Shown here in pieces: positions 22,914 to 34,513 of a stretch of 64,000 bases of DNA. Location: contig JABAKD010000011.1 in NCBI GenBank assembly GCA_012845835.1, forward strand, positions 8,804,381-8,868,380, in the 5' to 3' direction. The stretch's first letter is position 1. Each line of letters opens with the position of its first letter. The notes beneath the pieces were generated by a model that was not told the origin of the DNA, did not search any database, and worked only from the letters and a program-made list of their open reading frames with translations. The DNA comes from Undaria pinnatifida. Its lineage: Eukaryota; Sar; Phaeophyceae; Laminariales; Alariaceae. A program made the position numbers and the translations under genes.

Positions 22914-25900
22914 GTAAGTGTTCTACTCCGTACGACGCGATACCACCTTGCCTGGCTGCGTGTCTGTGTGTTTTCCGGTAAAACAACGTGTTTTGGGGGC
23001 ATGTTGTAGTTTTTCATCTCAATATTCCGGTGGTCATGACATTCACGTTTATGTCGTACGCGGTGGCGTTCGTTCACCTTCTTCTGTTTTTTCTTCGTTT
23101 TCGGACTCATGTTGCACACAGTCGGGTTCGCGAATAAAATAGCAGTTACGTCTATCGTCTACTATGTAAGATAGCCAGCGTTTACCAGGTACCATACTAT
23201 TAGTCTATATATCAATATTCGTGACACGCCACGGCGCTATCATGGAGACCTGCTCAAACCCATGATGTAAGATAACCAACGTATACCAGGTAACATACTA
23301 CTATAGTCTATCTATGTCAATACTTGTGACACTTCACGGCGCTATGATCGAGACCTGTTCGAATCCATGAGGTACATGTTTTTAGCTTTCCGTTGTATAC
23401 ATATTAATAGTAGTGCACTATCCCCTATTATATAGACTTTGTAGGCTACATTTAACCTCCACGCGTCTGCTAGCGGGGAGTGCATTATAACCAACCAAAA
23501 CCAGGCACATCACAAGACGGGCGGTGCTTGATACTCTTTTTCAGGCGTTTGGGCTGTTTATCGGGAAGAACGTTCATTGTTCTCCGGATACGTTTTGAGT
23601 GGGATTAACGGCTCCTCAAGCACGGGTTTCCTCCGAAAAAAAAAATTGTGCGCCTATATAGTGGGGTGCTTCTGTTGACAAACTCGCGACAGTGGTATTT
23701 CAACAATGATAACAGGAAGTTGCTTGGCTGGAGAGCCCAGTCTGTCCGAGGTATTTGTTACCAAAATGATTTGCTGCCCCTATCGACCCGTAAATCATGA
23801 TGATGTGGAGTGCCAAATAAACAACCCATCGCGCTTCTTATTTTCTCGTTCTACATACCTGCATGGGTCTGGCCGTTCTCGCCGCATCGTAGCTGTCCCT
23901 CACGACCCACAGGTAGCAGTCAATAGCGTGCTATACGTAGCCATCAAAGCGCGGTTGCTCCACTCTTCTCCGCCAAGCGCGACACGTCCCGGAAGCAAAA
24001 GCCCGTGCTCAACGATCTTTACAGCGTCTATTTTGCTATCTCCACCACTGCCAATCGATCTCCACCGTCGCTGTACAGTTATATCTGCTGCTGCTGCTAA
24101 ACGATCCCAACTGATTGCTACGGCTACCTCTGCTGTGGTGTTGTGTCGTGTTGTTTTCGTTGTTGTTGTCTGTTTCAAACGTGCTTCTTCTATCTCCCTC
24201 TCTCTCTCTGCAGAGCTGCACCCATTACATAACCACAACCAGCACTACCTACGGCATCTGCAGGAGAAATGATCGAGGATTGCCAACATGCGGTGAGAGA
24301 CGCACGACGCTGCGATATAAAAATGTATCTTTGAGCAAGGCTACGGTAGAAGGTCCCCCCCCCAATTTTCACCACCTGGTCTTCAGCAGTCGTACGAGTG
24401 ATTCTGTACCTCATTGACCAAAACACGTTAGGTCGTTAGCTTGGCGCAGCATAGTGTTAATAATAGCTAACCATCCCATTCAGGATTCATATCGAAAAAA
24501 TAAAACCAGCACGGACGCCTATGACCGCAAGGAACAGGGGGCTGGGTGGCTGGTCACTCGCGCGAGCCACCATGAGCCACCGCAATAAAACTTGAAAAAA
24601 AAACCATAATACCCCTTCCACCGTAGGTTCGGTCCTTTAGTATACAGTTAGTATACACTGTATCCCAATAATGCCGGTTGAAAAGCGCCACTGCCCTCTA
24701 TGGTGCAGGTGAAATCGCTTGGCCCGACTGGAGCTCTCCACAGTATAGTCCGTGGCATAAGGACCACTAGGTATATAGACTACAACCAAACATATGGTGT
24801 AAAAATGAAACTGCACTGGGTATTTCCTCGGCAGTGAAGGAATCCTGTGTCCCTCGAAAAATATGTGGCCAAACAGTGCTACGTCTATCGTAGCATTCAT
24901 TGGGAGCATTGCAACATATGTCCCACGTCGGTAGTGCGCCATTCGTGCTTTAAATCACTGTTCGTTTGACGCCTAGGCCGTGAGACTGTTGGTGAGATGA
25001 CATTTTCATATTGGCCTCAACCTCAGGTTTGCGGCGAGGTAGCCTCGTAAAAATTAGTGCACCCCTGCCGTGGCTTGCTTCTTCTGCTGCAACCGGTCCC
25101 TTGCTGCTGTTGCAGTACGCTGTTGTCCACGATACGCAAGCCAAGAGCGAGTCCATCTTGTTCCGTTTTGAATGCACGCGCGCGAGATGGTAGTTTTAAA
25201 AGGGGTAGTTAGAATGCCGCTGCACGGGTTATGGTCTCAAGCAGGCTCACGCTTAGTCGGGCACCTACTTCCGGTTGTATACCCGCAACAATGACGAAGT
25301 ATGTCCCGCAGAGGTATTTATCTAAACCGTGCCGGCCATGAGGAAACTCAGAGGCTGGCGCCAAACACATACCAGTCCATACAGTAGATACCTGATTCAC
25401 CGTACGGGACGCGTGGTACGATAGGAGTGGTACCGTATAGCCGTCGATTTAGGATTGCCTGGACTCCTCATCTGAAGGTCTGGCTAGTCTCTTTCGACCA
25501 TCCCTTCTGTTAGGCCATACTATTCGTACCATAAGGCTATCAGAGCATGCAACTGTTCATGGGACTAAACATGTATTGTTTGTTATCAAGCGTAGTGTTC
25601 TGGGTGGCGCAGAGCCAGATCCCCAGATCCGCAGCAAGCAGCCTCATAATATGGGTTAGGTGCTGCCCGTACACTACCTTGCATCGCGTGCGCGTTTCAC
25701 TGTAAGGAGGCGTAAGTAAGGTCATCGCGACATATCATGACCTACTACTGCACTTCACTGGTGGGCTGCACTGCACCATTGTGCGGGCGCAGCAGCATCA
25801 ACTGATTCACTACGGCGTTTCCATGCCGCCTTTCGCGCTGTGATCGTGATCCTAATCCTTAGCCTAACTCCTACCCAAACCTAACCCCTACCCCGACCTT

Positions 25901-26852
25901 ATCCCCAACCCCAACCCTAATCCTGTGCTCCAATGCAGAACTGTCGCCATGCCCGCAAGGGGTCGCCGTGTGCGACGACCCCCACGTCCAAGGTCTTCTC
26001 GGCCAGCGCCTAGAGTTTTCCGGAGTCAGCGGCGCCTGGTACAGCTTCCTGAAAGACGCATACACTGGCCTCGACGTCAACATTCGCCTTTCCGCACCGT
26101 TGGAGGAGGAGTTCCCCGACCGGCAGCTGGTAACCGGCGTGTCTGTCCTCTACCAGGACCACTCCGTGGTCATCCAGGTTTTGGATCCGTCTCACACTAT
26201 CACCAACGGCTGCCCCGACGGAGTGTCGCCATGCTTGGCGGATGGCGGTCTTCAAGTGATTGTCGATGGGAAGGAACGGCCCGACCTCCTCTCCCCGAGC
26301 ATGGACGTTTCCCTGCCTGGCGACACGTTCATCTCCTCCTCGAACCTACCCGTAGAGTGTCGGATGTTCGGAGGTGACAAGATGTGGGCGCAGATGTACG
26401 AAGAGATGCTGCAGAATCAACGCTCACTGCTAGCCCACAGCTTCGAGGAGTGGATCTTGGAATCCAAAAACATGGCGGCGCACGACTGGTGCACCAAATA
26501 TGTGGCGGAAAAGGGTCTTGCTAACGTGCAGTCCAGCCACGCCGTTTTCAAGATCGAAACTCCGTACATCACGCTTCGCCTGAACGCCGGCATCAACTCC
26601 CAGTCCCAGGGCGAGCTCAACTGGGATGGGCGTGTTCTGCCCGAGCTCGAGTTCTGGCAGATGGATCTTGGTCTCGAAGGTTTCGACCGCCAGAACAGCT
26701 TGTCGGGTGTTTTGGGCGAGACCGCATACCCAGTTCTGGGCCATGACGGCAAGATGGTGATGGAAGGGCCTGACGCGATCCGTGGTAACGTTGCGGACTA
26801 CCGTGTGGCGGGCGCCTTGGGCACGGACTTTGAGCTGCTGCACCATCTGTGA
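22791..26852 (+). CDS. Gene B: secreted vWD/root-cap-like protein, 3 exons (371 aa)
   Basis: Paralogue of gene A, joined from 22791-22913, 24214-24292 and 25939-26852. Exon 1 ends at GTAAGT in phase 0. Exon 2 is 79 nt between CTCTCTGCAG and GTGAGA. Exon 3 follows CAATGCAG, completes a split Glu codon (residue 68) and reads to TGA at 26850-26852. The leader MRTSWAMFGVVAAAIGQA is a typical signal peptide. Exon 2 has the pattern SCTHY..GIC..GLPTC. Exon 3 has DDPH at 80-83, a FSGVSGAWYSFLKD segment, and the C-terminal SGVLGETAYP and GPDAIRG blocks. By eye, exon 3 is at least three-quarters identical to gene A, with long identical runs such as LEEEFPDRQLVTGV, while the leader has diverged. An ORF caller that opens this gene at 25968 is using a GTG codon inside exon 3. 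Likely an extracellular protein of unknown function. Confidence 0.9.
22914..24213 (+). repeat. Gene B intron 1 with tandem duplication of about 108 bp
   Basis: Two adjacent imperfect copies lie at about 23162-23271 and 23272-23373. Both contain ATGTAAGATA, TACCAGGTA, a TAGTCTAT motif, CACGGCGCTAT and GAGACCTG. The rest of this 1.3-kb intron shows nothing recognisable. Confidence 0.75.
24214..24292 (+). other. Gene B exon 2 (79 nt, three cysteines)
   Basis: The exon is preceded by a strong CT-rich polypyrimidine tract and CAG and followed by GTGAGA. It encodes SCTHYITTTSTTYGIC and RRNDRGLPTC. Length and phase are identical to gene A exon 2. Confidence 0.88.
24334..24634. mobile_element. MT2 element in gene B intron 2
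   Basis: Ends are CAAGGCTACGGTAGAAGG and CCTTCCACCGTAGGTTCGG, with GTCACTCGCGCGAGCC inside. It begins about 41 bases after the splice donor. Confidence 0.75.
25846..25925 (+). repeat. Degenerate telomere-like CCCTAA tract
   Basis: A run of CCTAA, CCCAAC and CCCTAACC-like units lies just upstream of the exon 3 acceptor of gene B. It resembles degenerate interstitial telomeric repeat (TTAGGG type on the other strand). Confidence 0.5.
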
Positions 26853-29005
26853 AATGGAACAAAAACGAAAAACGTGTGCGCATAACGGCGGATGTCACAG
26901 GTTAGCAACGCCTCTGTTTCGCTTCTTTACGCACCTTTGTGCGCTATTTTCTGTTTGGAGGTGCCCCGTCCTAGCGGCATGGTGAAAGTAACCCCTGTTG
27001 CGTGGCGTCGTAGCCCGATGCCTTTGCCTTTATGATTCATTCTTACGTGTGTTGTGGTGTTGAGGCGTTCCACCTTATAGCAGCATCGTTAGAGCTGTCC
27101 CTCCGGCGTGGCGCCACGTGGATTTTGATCTTTCAGAAAGAGGTTCTACTCGCTCCTTCCACACAAAAGGCGTCAAAACAGCAAGCTAAGCAACCAAGCT
27201 CGAGCTATGATCGTACCCCAAACCACACGTATTTTAGTGGTCCGAGAGTAGAGACAAGCCTGTGTAACACAGGCGTGACGTTCCCTGTTTTTGTACAACT
27301 AGCTATGTTCCTCCCTTTGTTCACTTAGGATAATGGCGGGTAGAGTACTAATAACATGTATATTGTCGTTGGGAACGTGTCTCGACGGTTTTCCCTTCAC
27401 TTCGATTCAGCCACGGTGTGCTGTCTTATCGCGTCCCTCTTTTGCATTGTTTCTTGCTGCGGACCAACCGAGAGGATATAGTTCACTCTTCAGCCCAGCT
27501 CTTGAACGCTTTACAACGGCCCATTTGATTGGGCCATTGCGTCCCGCTTTTATTGCGCGTGCTACTTAGATATTTATAGGCCGTGGTGATGTCTGCTTTT
27601 TTTGTGTATTGTAGGCCAATTCTTGGGCGGTTAGTGAGTTCGGAATCATCCGACGCCTACCCTCGTTTCGACTCTCTTTGCTGCGAGAACGAACGTCTGC
27701 ACTTGTATTCCTAAAAATAGAGCACATACTCTGGCGTAGCTACCACATCAAGCCGCACTGTGCGCGTAAAATGCCAATCAAGCACCGCCACTATCTTCAC
27801 CCTATTTCTCCTCGAGGTACTTTGCACTGTGCAAGGGTGCTTTTAGTGCGGTAGGTACTGTGTGGTATTTGGTCAAAAGCTAAAAAGCTACCCGAATACC
27901 CGGGCGTAGTTAGAGTATCTCGATCCCAGTGTTAAGTATCGACACAACTAGTAGTATAATAGTGTTGGGGGGTGGTCAGGCGGGAACGTAATTACCCGTT
28001 GTGCAGGTTCTACGCTGTTCTAGCCTGATAGGACCCCGGGTAGGGACGTGTATGGTTGGCATTTGGCGCTATACCAAAGCGCCATCTGACTGCCTGGGTA
28101 TGTATGTACGAGTATTTCGATCTTAGGTTATGTGACACTAAGACGGGGGTGGTAGTGGGGAGTGGTAACACAAACAACATCTGCCCCTTCGGTAGGTTGT
28201 GCCCGCGGGTAGGTTATGCCTGGGTACCCCAACGTACGTACCCTGCCAATCGTAACTTTGGTATCGTGTTTCCCTACCAGGACGTTGTTTTGGTCTACCT
28301 GCGATTTTTTCTCGCTATCACAGCAGGGCCCGCTGCTCCAGATAGTGGGAGAGGCACAAGTCCATCAAGCGTAGTGCCGGTCTTGCTATTTTGTTCTCTT
28401 AGGTAACTCTTAGGTTTTCCTTTGGCATTCTTATGTGTACGGGAAAGTCCTGATCTATGAGGTTTGATGCGCTATGTACACGTAAAAAAAACCCTTCAGA
28501 GCCGCATCCACGGCTTTTTGGAGACAGATTACGTCTCGGGTTAGTGTTTTCGGTAGCACAAGGGTTAAGAAGCCCACCCGCGTTTGAGGTCTCGAGGGTG
28601 GGGCAGTGGCTTACGACGGATGGAACTGCGGTATCGACGTTTTAGTTATACTCAGCGGATGTGGGTTTCTAGTTCATCTGCCGTTTTTTTGTTCCAGTTG
28701 CATTTGAGTTGTCCTATCGGGTGCGTGCTGATAGTAATGGTGTTTTTGGTGTGCCCTGTTGGTGGCATTATCACCCCTCCCGTGCACTGCCCCCTGGTCA
28801 AGCCACCATTGCCCCCCTCTCGTTGAGGGCCCACGATAGAGGATACACCCGCTTCTTCCGCTCTCGGTAGAGACACCGAGGCGCAAGGTAATCGAATAAC
28901 CAATGCATCATGCGTGCAAGCGACCTGGATAACGCCTCCCTCGAAGATGAAACCAAAACCCGTGCCCTTGCGGACTTCGCCGCAAGCACGAACCCCTGAC
29001 AGCTT
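26853..29005. other. Downstream of gene B, no recognised gene
   Basis: ORFs are short and unrecognised. A 78-codon ORF at 27333-27569 starts with a signal-like MAGRVLITCILSLGTCLDG but has no homologue I know and no supporting exon. Confidence 0.4.
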
Positions 29006-29244
29006 GAATCATCCCGCGGTAGGGGTTTGCACGTTTTGGGCCAACGTTTCTGACCGATTCAGCTCCCCTCGAGTATGGAACTATTGGTTAGTATGGCAAT
29101 TTCCCGATACTGTTTGCTTTAGAACTAGCGCATACCAATGTTGGTTGGGTTGCGCGAACGACCTTCGTTCGAAGTCATGCTTCGGATGATGTATTGTTAG
29201 GGGCTCAGAAACTCTTTTTGCACCCCCCTATCGTGGGATGATTC
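29006..29244. mobile_element. MT3 element, internally diverged
   Basis: Ends are GAATCATCCCGCGGTAGGGG and CCCCCTATCGTGGGATGATT. The internal palindromes are eroded. Confidence 0.65.
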
Positions 29245-29611
29245 GCTTGTGCTATTGCTTAGGCAGAACTTGTGGAATATCACGAATTTGAAGTGGTCTG
29301 ACAGTGTTGTCCGTGACGTGCGCGCGCCCATACCGTCGCGGATGTGAAGATAGGGAGTTGGCGGGCGCATGCGTTGTGTGCCGATCAATTTAGAAGCAGC
29401 CCACATGCATATCGATCGCCTTTTGAGGCCCATTCGGAATGCGGACGAACAGCACCGCGAAGCAAAAAACGTGGTACATACTCGTGTTTTGATTGTGTCG
29501 ATCGCTTGGGTTCAGCAGGAGCACTCCAGTATTACGCTTCCCTTTGTCCGAAACTATGCGTATCAAATCGGCTGCGCTGCTGAGTGGCGAACGAAATAGT
29601 ACAAAAATAAA

Positions 29612-29924
29612 CGACCAACGCTACGGTAAAGGGGGTTGGTTACCTATGGAGGCTTTTTTTGCAGTGGCTTGGGGTGACTCGCACGAGTGACCCCCTTGTC
29701 CCTTGCGGTCAAAGGCTTTCGCGATGGTTCAAGTTTACGATACGAATCTTCAATCGGGTGGTTAGCTACGCTATGCCTAACAGATCACCCAACGTGTTTT
29801 CGTCAGTGAGGTACAGAGTCACTCGTGCGATTGGCTCAGACCAGGTAGTGAAAAAAGCGGTATATCACAACTTAATCATAACACCGTCGTAACATCCCCC
29901 CTAGTAATACCGTAGCCTTGATCA
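29612..29924. mobile_element. MT2 element
   Basis: Ends are GACCAACGCTACGGTAAAGG and ATACCGTAGCCTTGATC. It carries GTGACTCGCACGAGTGACC and GAGGTACAGAGTCACTCGTG. Confidence 0.75.
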
Positions 29925-30475
29925 AACGTGGAAGCTTTATTGCAGCGAGACATGTAAAAACAATCAGAGGCTGAGGCTGGTGTTGTTGTGTTGACCAGTG
30001 TGGTGAAGGCTACACCGAGACTGTTCGAGTGCAGGGGACGGCGAGTACCCCGTCGATTGGTCACGCCATCAACGACATATGTAAGCACCTCAAAACCAGA
30101 ATTCAACTGCTCACGGGCAAATAACTCACCACATGTTCTACCGTCGCCCGCTGCCAGTCCACCGCCGGCACAGCAGTAGGCCGCTTGTGCATGATCGAGA
30201 AATCTAAAATACTCAGCTCGCGACGCACGTACTTACCGTCATTTCTTCCCGCCGTGCGAGCGGTTTACCTCGTCGCTACACCTAATACTACTGCCGGGCA
30301 CAAACCTCACCCGACAAAATACAACGTCCCCTTCTGGTGGCCACAGACGGCATACAAAAAATTTACCGGCTGTGCTGCAAAGCACCAAACAAGCTATACG
30401 AACTACTACAGGGCATGTCTTCACCGAACGCACATCGAATTACACGTTCAGCCGTCCCCCCCCCAATGCAATGAT

Positions 30476-30744
30476 GAGTCATCCCACTGTAGGAGTTCAG
30501 CAGAAGATTCTAAGAAGTTTCTGGGCTCCTAACATGAGGAGCTCAAGATTCTTCACCCGAAACATGACTTCGAGGGCATTCGCTGCGAGCAACCCTCATT
30601 AACGCCCTGTGCGCTAGTCTCGAAACGAATACACTCGTGCCTAATATTATTATACTAACGGACGGTTCCACGCTTGAGGAGCTCAACCGGTAAGGTATAC
30701 CTTTTTTGGGCTCAAAACCTGTAACCCCTAGCGTGGAATGACCC
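30476..30744. mobile_element. MT3 element
   Basis: It starts GAGTCATCCCACTGTAGGAG and ends GTAACCCCTAGCGTGGAATG. ACATGAGGAGCTCAAGATTC lies near the left end. Confidence 0.7.
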
Positions 30745-31124
30745 TGAGATGTGCCATGAACCGATCTGCTCAGCGACGCACACCGCCCCGACGGCTCCGT
30801 GGTGATTCCATGTGCATCTTGTCGAAGTCGGCCGCGAAGCTTAGCTCCGAGTCCTTCCATACGGAGAGATAGATTGTTCAGCGACACCTAGCTTTGAGGG
30901 CGATTTTTTCCAGCAAGCATTATCCGAACAGCGCATGGCACCTACGCCCACTCGTGCACGAGGCTGACGCGGTGCTGTACCACGGCACTCGAAGCGACCG
31001 AAATCCCAATTGGATGTAAAGCGTCGCCACTCGCTCAAGTGTCGAAGCTCCAGGCCTCAAGGATTCGGGTACAGAGCGGTCGCAAGAGTACTAAGGCACG
31101 GATGAAACGCATACCAGGTATACA

Positions 31125-32228
31125 TCAAGTTTTATCAGCAGCGTCCGGCAGAGGAGTCAGACCCAGAGGCGGAGCACCTGCAGCCCCTTGCGTCGGGCCG
31201 GGTGCCCGACTACCTGACGCGGCTAAGACTGCCCCGACAAGGCAAAAGACAAGAAGAAGAACGAACCCAACCGCACCGACAGCTCCCGTTCGATACAACC
31301 ACACAGCGCCCTGCATCTGCCAGAAAATATCGAAAAACGGAGCCGTCGACATGATCCGACGGCGGTATGCCCCCTTCAGTGCAGAGCAACAGTTATCGGT
31401 GCACCTGGCTGGCGAACCACACGAGAAAAACACACCAAACACGGACAACGTGAGCATTCCCGCACCGACCACGATCATGCACAACCCGGAGACCACAAGG
31501 TACATTATCAGCCCTGACCCTTCGGGCGCTCCGCACGACGAGAAACTGTCGACCTGGATGGTCACGTAGCTGCCAAAAATGTACATAACCCCCCATGAGA
31601 AAGGCGCTAAGAAATTCACGACAAACGCAGAACAACTATGGTTTCGAATATCAACCGGGGGAATCTTTCGCATGGACTTGATGTCCAAGGGCGACCGATA
31701 CGTGAAATATAGCACAACGGCCGAAATAATCTCAGTTGCCAGGCCGAACACGAGCAGTGCGATCACTATGGGACGAATGGAGCCCTCGCCATAGAATTCA
31801 GGTTCAGCCGTGCCGTCTTGGCTCTCTTCCGTGACGAACTGGTACTCCTTTATCTCCCGGTGCTCGTCGAAGCAACCGTCTACCCGCGATATCTCGGAGA
31901 TGACGACTGCGGCCGAGATCAGGTTTCCCCCTACAAACAAGAACCACCTATTCCGAAAAACTTCCGGCCAAATAATAGCACCGTTTCCGTCTCTCAGTCT
32001 GACCTCTGCGCCCCGAACCGAACCTTTAGGACCGAGGCCCAGCGTGTCACCGTCATTTGGAGCGCCATTGATGCAATGCTCGTTGTTTTGTGGGGCGGGA
32101 TTACTACCGGTCCAAGTCTGACCAGCATCCTGCACCGCCGCGGAGCTGGGATTGGCGTCTGCATATCACAACAGCGAAGCCAAGCAGCAGACGATGATGG
32201 AATGCGCAAGGGATGCGAAGTGAAGCAT
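31125..32228 (-). CDS. Gene C: membrane protein with five hydrophobic segments, interrupted by an in-frame TGA
   Basis: The open frame runs from 32165 down to the stop at 31125. Numbering from the GTG codon at 32135, hydrophobic segments lie at about 63-82, 120-146, 168-193, 207-238 and 284-307. The loop between the first two is acidic, there is a cysteine cluster near 239-250, and the C-terminus is Pro/Gly/Ala-rich. The open part has no ATG before about residue 155, so the start must lie upstream. An in-frame ATG at 32228 encodes a signal-peptide-like MLHFASLAHSIIVCCLASLL, but a TGA at 32168-32166 follows directly, then YADANPSS. This could be a pseudogene, an assembly error, or a mis-modelled intron with its 5' exon elsewhere. 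I do not recognise the family. High-GC codon use like genes A and B supports real coding sequence. Confidence 0.6.
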
Positions 32229-32924
32229 TCTCTTTCACGATCGCGGGAACGAAGTCCGGCAGCAGGTCACGGTGACGACACGCATAACGAATTCGGGAAC
32301 GATTTTTTCTAAGGGTGCAACAGGTCGTTGGCATCATTGGGACGGTCTACTAAGTGCTGACAACACCAGATGTACTACATTTGGAGCGTGCGCGTCTCCT
32401 TACCTTGCCCATCGTCAATGTCATCGTAAATAACTACCCACTGCCAAAACAAAATAAAGCACTCCTTCTGACTACTGACTAGACTGCGCTATCGATTCAG
32501 GGTGATCACCGCATCATACAACTGTCCCCCCCGATAGTCGCATGTCCGTACGCCCAAGCAACGGCAACAAGGTACATACAAACGCGGTTGTCAATTACAA
32601 GTGGCACATGAGTCTAAAAAGCAAGAATAACGAGTGTAGTTGATGGTGTTTTTTAAGTTTTGATGAACAGACGGGTTTCCCTTTTTCGAGCCGGAGGGCT
32701 GTCTGAATGCAGCAGGAACAACTAGCGTACTGCAGCAGTGTGCCGATCAAAGTTCAACGTAGGGCGGTTGGATAGCAAAGCAGTGGGGCATGATAGAGGA
32801 ATATTTTGAAGAAGAGATGGCTGTCAAGGTATTGAATGTACGATGTCCGCCAGACTCCCAGCTGACAAACGTGCCCATCATTACCCATGTCTTGGAAGCA
32901 GGTAGGCTAGGTGTGGGACGAGGC

Positions 32925-33227
32925 AGACCAAGGCTACGTACGGCAGGGGGGGTAACTTTTCGGTGCGCTTTTTTTGCTGTGGCTCGGGTGCACCCGCGCC
33001 CCAGTGACCCCCCCCCTTGTTTTGTTTTTGCGGTATTAAGCTATCGCGTGCTGTTTTAAATTTCCGATTCGAATCTAAAATGGAATGTTTTACCGACGCC
33101 TGCGCCAAAAAAGGAAAGTCTCCTAAAGTTTGAAGTCAGTTTTGAGGCGCAGAGTTACTCTTGCGAGTGACCCAAACCCGATTGTGCAAAAAGGGGTGTG
33201 ATACTACAATACCGTGGTCTTGATTGA
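32925..33227. mobile_element. MT2 element
   Basis: It starts GACCAAGGCTACGTACGGC and ends ATACCGTGGTCTTG. It carries the GCGCAGAGTTACTCTTGCG subterminal block. Confidence 0.7.
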
Positions 33228-33600
33228 CGCTTTCAACATATTCTCTGACATAGTCTTCCCGCGCAATACGCCGCACCTATAACCAGGATGGCTCGATCTT
33301 CGCACAGCCTACGATCAAAGACTAGAACCCTCTAATGAAATAGTTCTCTCAGACGCAGATACTAATCAATGTTTACCGTGGAGTCTTTTTTCAAAGTTCA
33401 GGTACACAGTCCTCGAGAATTGGGTGCTCAGCGCTTTCGGCAAGATAGAGATGGCAAGGGAACGGTGGTTGGGGAACGGTACGGGACACTCCCTCGTTCT
33501 TGACGACACGGGTAGAGGCAACGGGGCTGTTTAGAATGACAAGAGGGGTGGGCGCGAGGCGGACGCGGCAGGAGCAGGTGGTACGGCAACAGGGTAGAAC

Positions 33601-33745
33601 GGCAGCATGAGCAGCGTAGCTACGCCAGCAGCACGAACACCAGCAGAGGAAGCATCACCAGCATCAACAAAATCAACGGCACCACTAGAATCAACAAAAG
33701 CAACAGCCGCCGTCGCCACCGCAGCGGCAGCAGCCAGCGGTTGTG
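33601..33745. repeat. Imperfect CAG/CCA/CAA trinucleotide tract
   Basis: A run of GCA, CCA, CAA and CAG triplets, open in several frames and low complexity in all of them. Confidence 0.7.
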
Positions 33746-33988
33746 GGTTTTGGATCGGAACACTACAGAAGCGGGGCGCTGGAGGCAGAGGGCTAGGCGG
33801 GTGGGGAGGAAGGAGAGCGTATGCGGACATCCGTGTGTAAGCAATAGGGGGTAGGGGAGAGGTTGGCTTTCGTATCTTTAATCCCCCCGGCGGCTACGAT
33901 TCTCCCCCGTGCCCGCCTATTCCCCCCCTTTTGTTTAGTAATCAGGCGCCGGTTCACACGGCCGATCCTACTAAGCATTGCCAGTCCG

Positions 33989-34050
33989 TGTGACCACTTG
34001 CAAAAGGTTAACCAATAGCTTACCCAAACTAAGCCTTATAACATCGGCTC
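33989..34050. repeat. R6 short repeat
   Basis: It contains GTGACCACTTGCAAAAGGTT and AACCAATAGCTTACCCAAAC, matching copies at 56152-56212 and 56438-56500. Confidence 0.65.
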
Positions 34051-34107
34051 TTGCTACCCAGACGGATGGTACAGGCACGGTGAGGGGTTAAGCAGGGCCA
34101 CCAGACA

Positions 34108-34497
34108 GTGAGTTTGGGTGTCCGGCAACCAACCGTATCATCCGATTATGAGAGAAACGTGTCAGGTTGGGTAGTAGGGAACTCCCCGCGGAAAAAGAAA
34201 CAGATTTTCATCGGCAATGACCCGGCCATTGGAATGATTGGTGCGGGCAGTTTAAAGGTAACCATACACTCTGGACCTTACACGAATGTCAAGCTGACGG
34301 GAATGCATGAAACAGAGGGCGTTGGAGCTTTCTTGGTTTCTTTCCACGAGGCCCAAGCAGGGCTAAAACATTGCCGTCGACACGGATGGCGTGCACCTGT
34401 TCGATACACTCCTAACGTTTCCCCACAGCGAGATCGATTCACGTGTGCATGCGATTCACATGGGCCCAATCCTAGCAAAAGGATCGACCGCTGACCA
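34108..34497 (+). pseudogene. Ty1/copia pol relic: protease and adjoining region
   Basis: One frame reads KKKQIFIGNDPAIGMIGAGS, then LKVTIHSGPYTNVKLTGM and LVSFHEAQAGL. This is the pattern of the region following the copia protease active site. Near 34370 the frame shifts, and the next frame continues VDTDGVHLFDTLLTFPHSE and SRVHAIHMGPILAKGST. The N-terminal part with the catalytic Asp is not visible. The relic stops where an MT2 element begins at 34493. Recognition rests on recalled family pattern, not a search. Confidence 0.6.
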
Positions 34498-34513
34498 GGG
34501 CTACAGTATGGGG

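Larger units (their letters stand above)
24293..25938 (+). other. Gene B intron 2
   Basis: This 1.65-kb intron contains an MT2 element starting 41 nt after the donor (24334-24634). At its 3' end a C-rich CCTAA-type tract (about 25846-25925) serves as the pyrimidine tract before the acceptor. Nothing else was recognised. Confidence 0.75.

Noticed and set aside
23706-24272. 188-codon ORF ending in gene B exon 2
   Set aside because: It reads exon 2 in the wrong frame. The correct frame is fixed by splice phase and the paralogue.
31039-31569. 176-codon plus-strand ORF
   Set aside because: Antisense shadow of gene C.
32104-32337. Alternative N-terminus for gene C in another frame
   Set aside because: It stops before the membrane segments. 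Joining it would need an 11-base intron that does not restore the frame.
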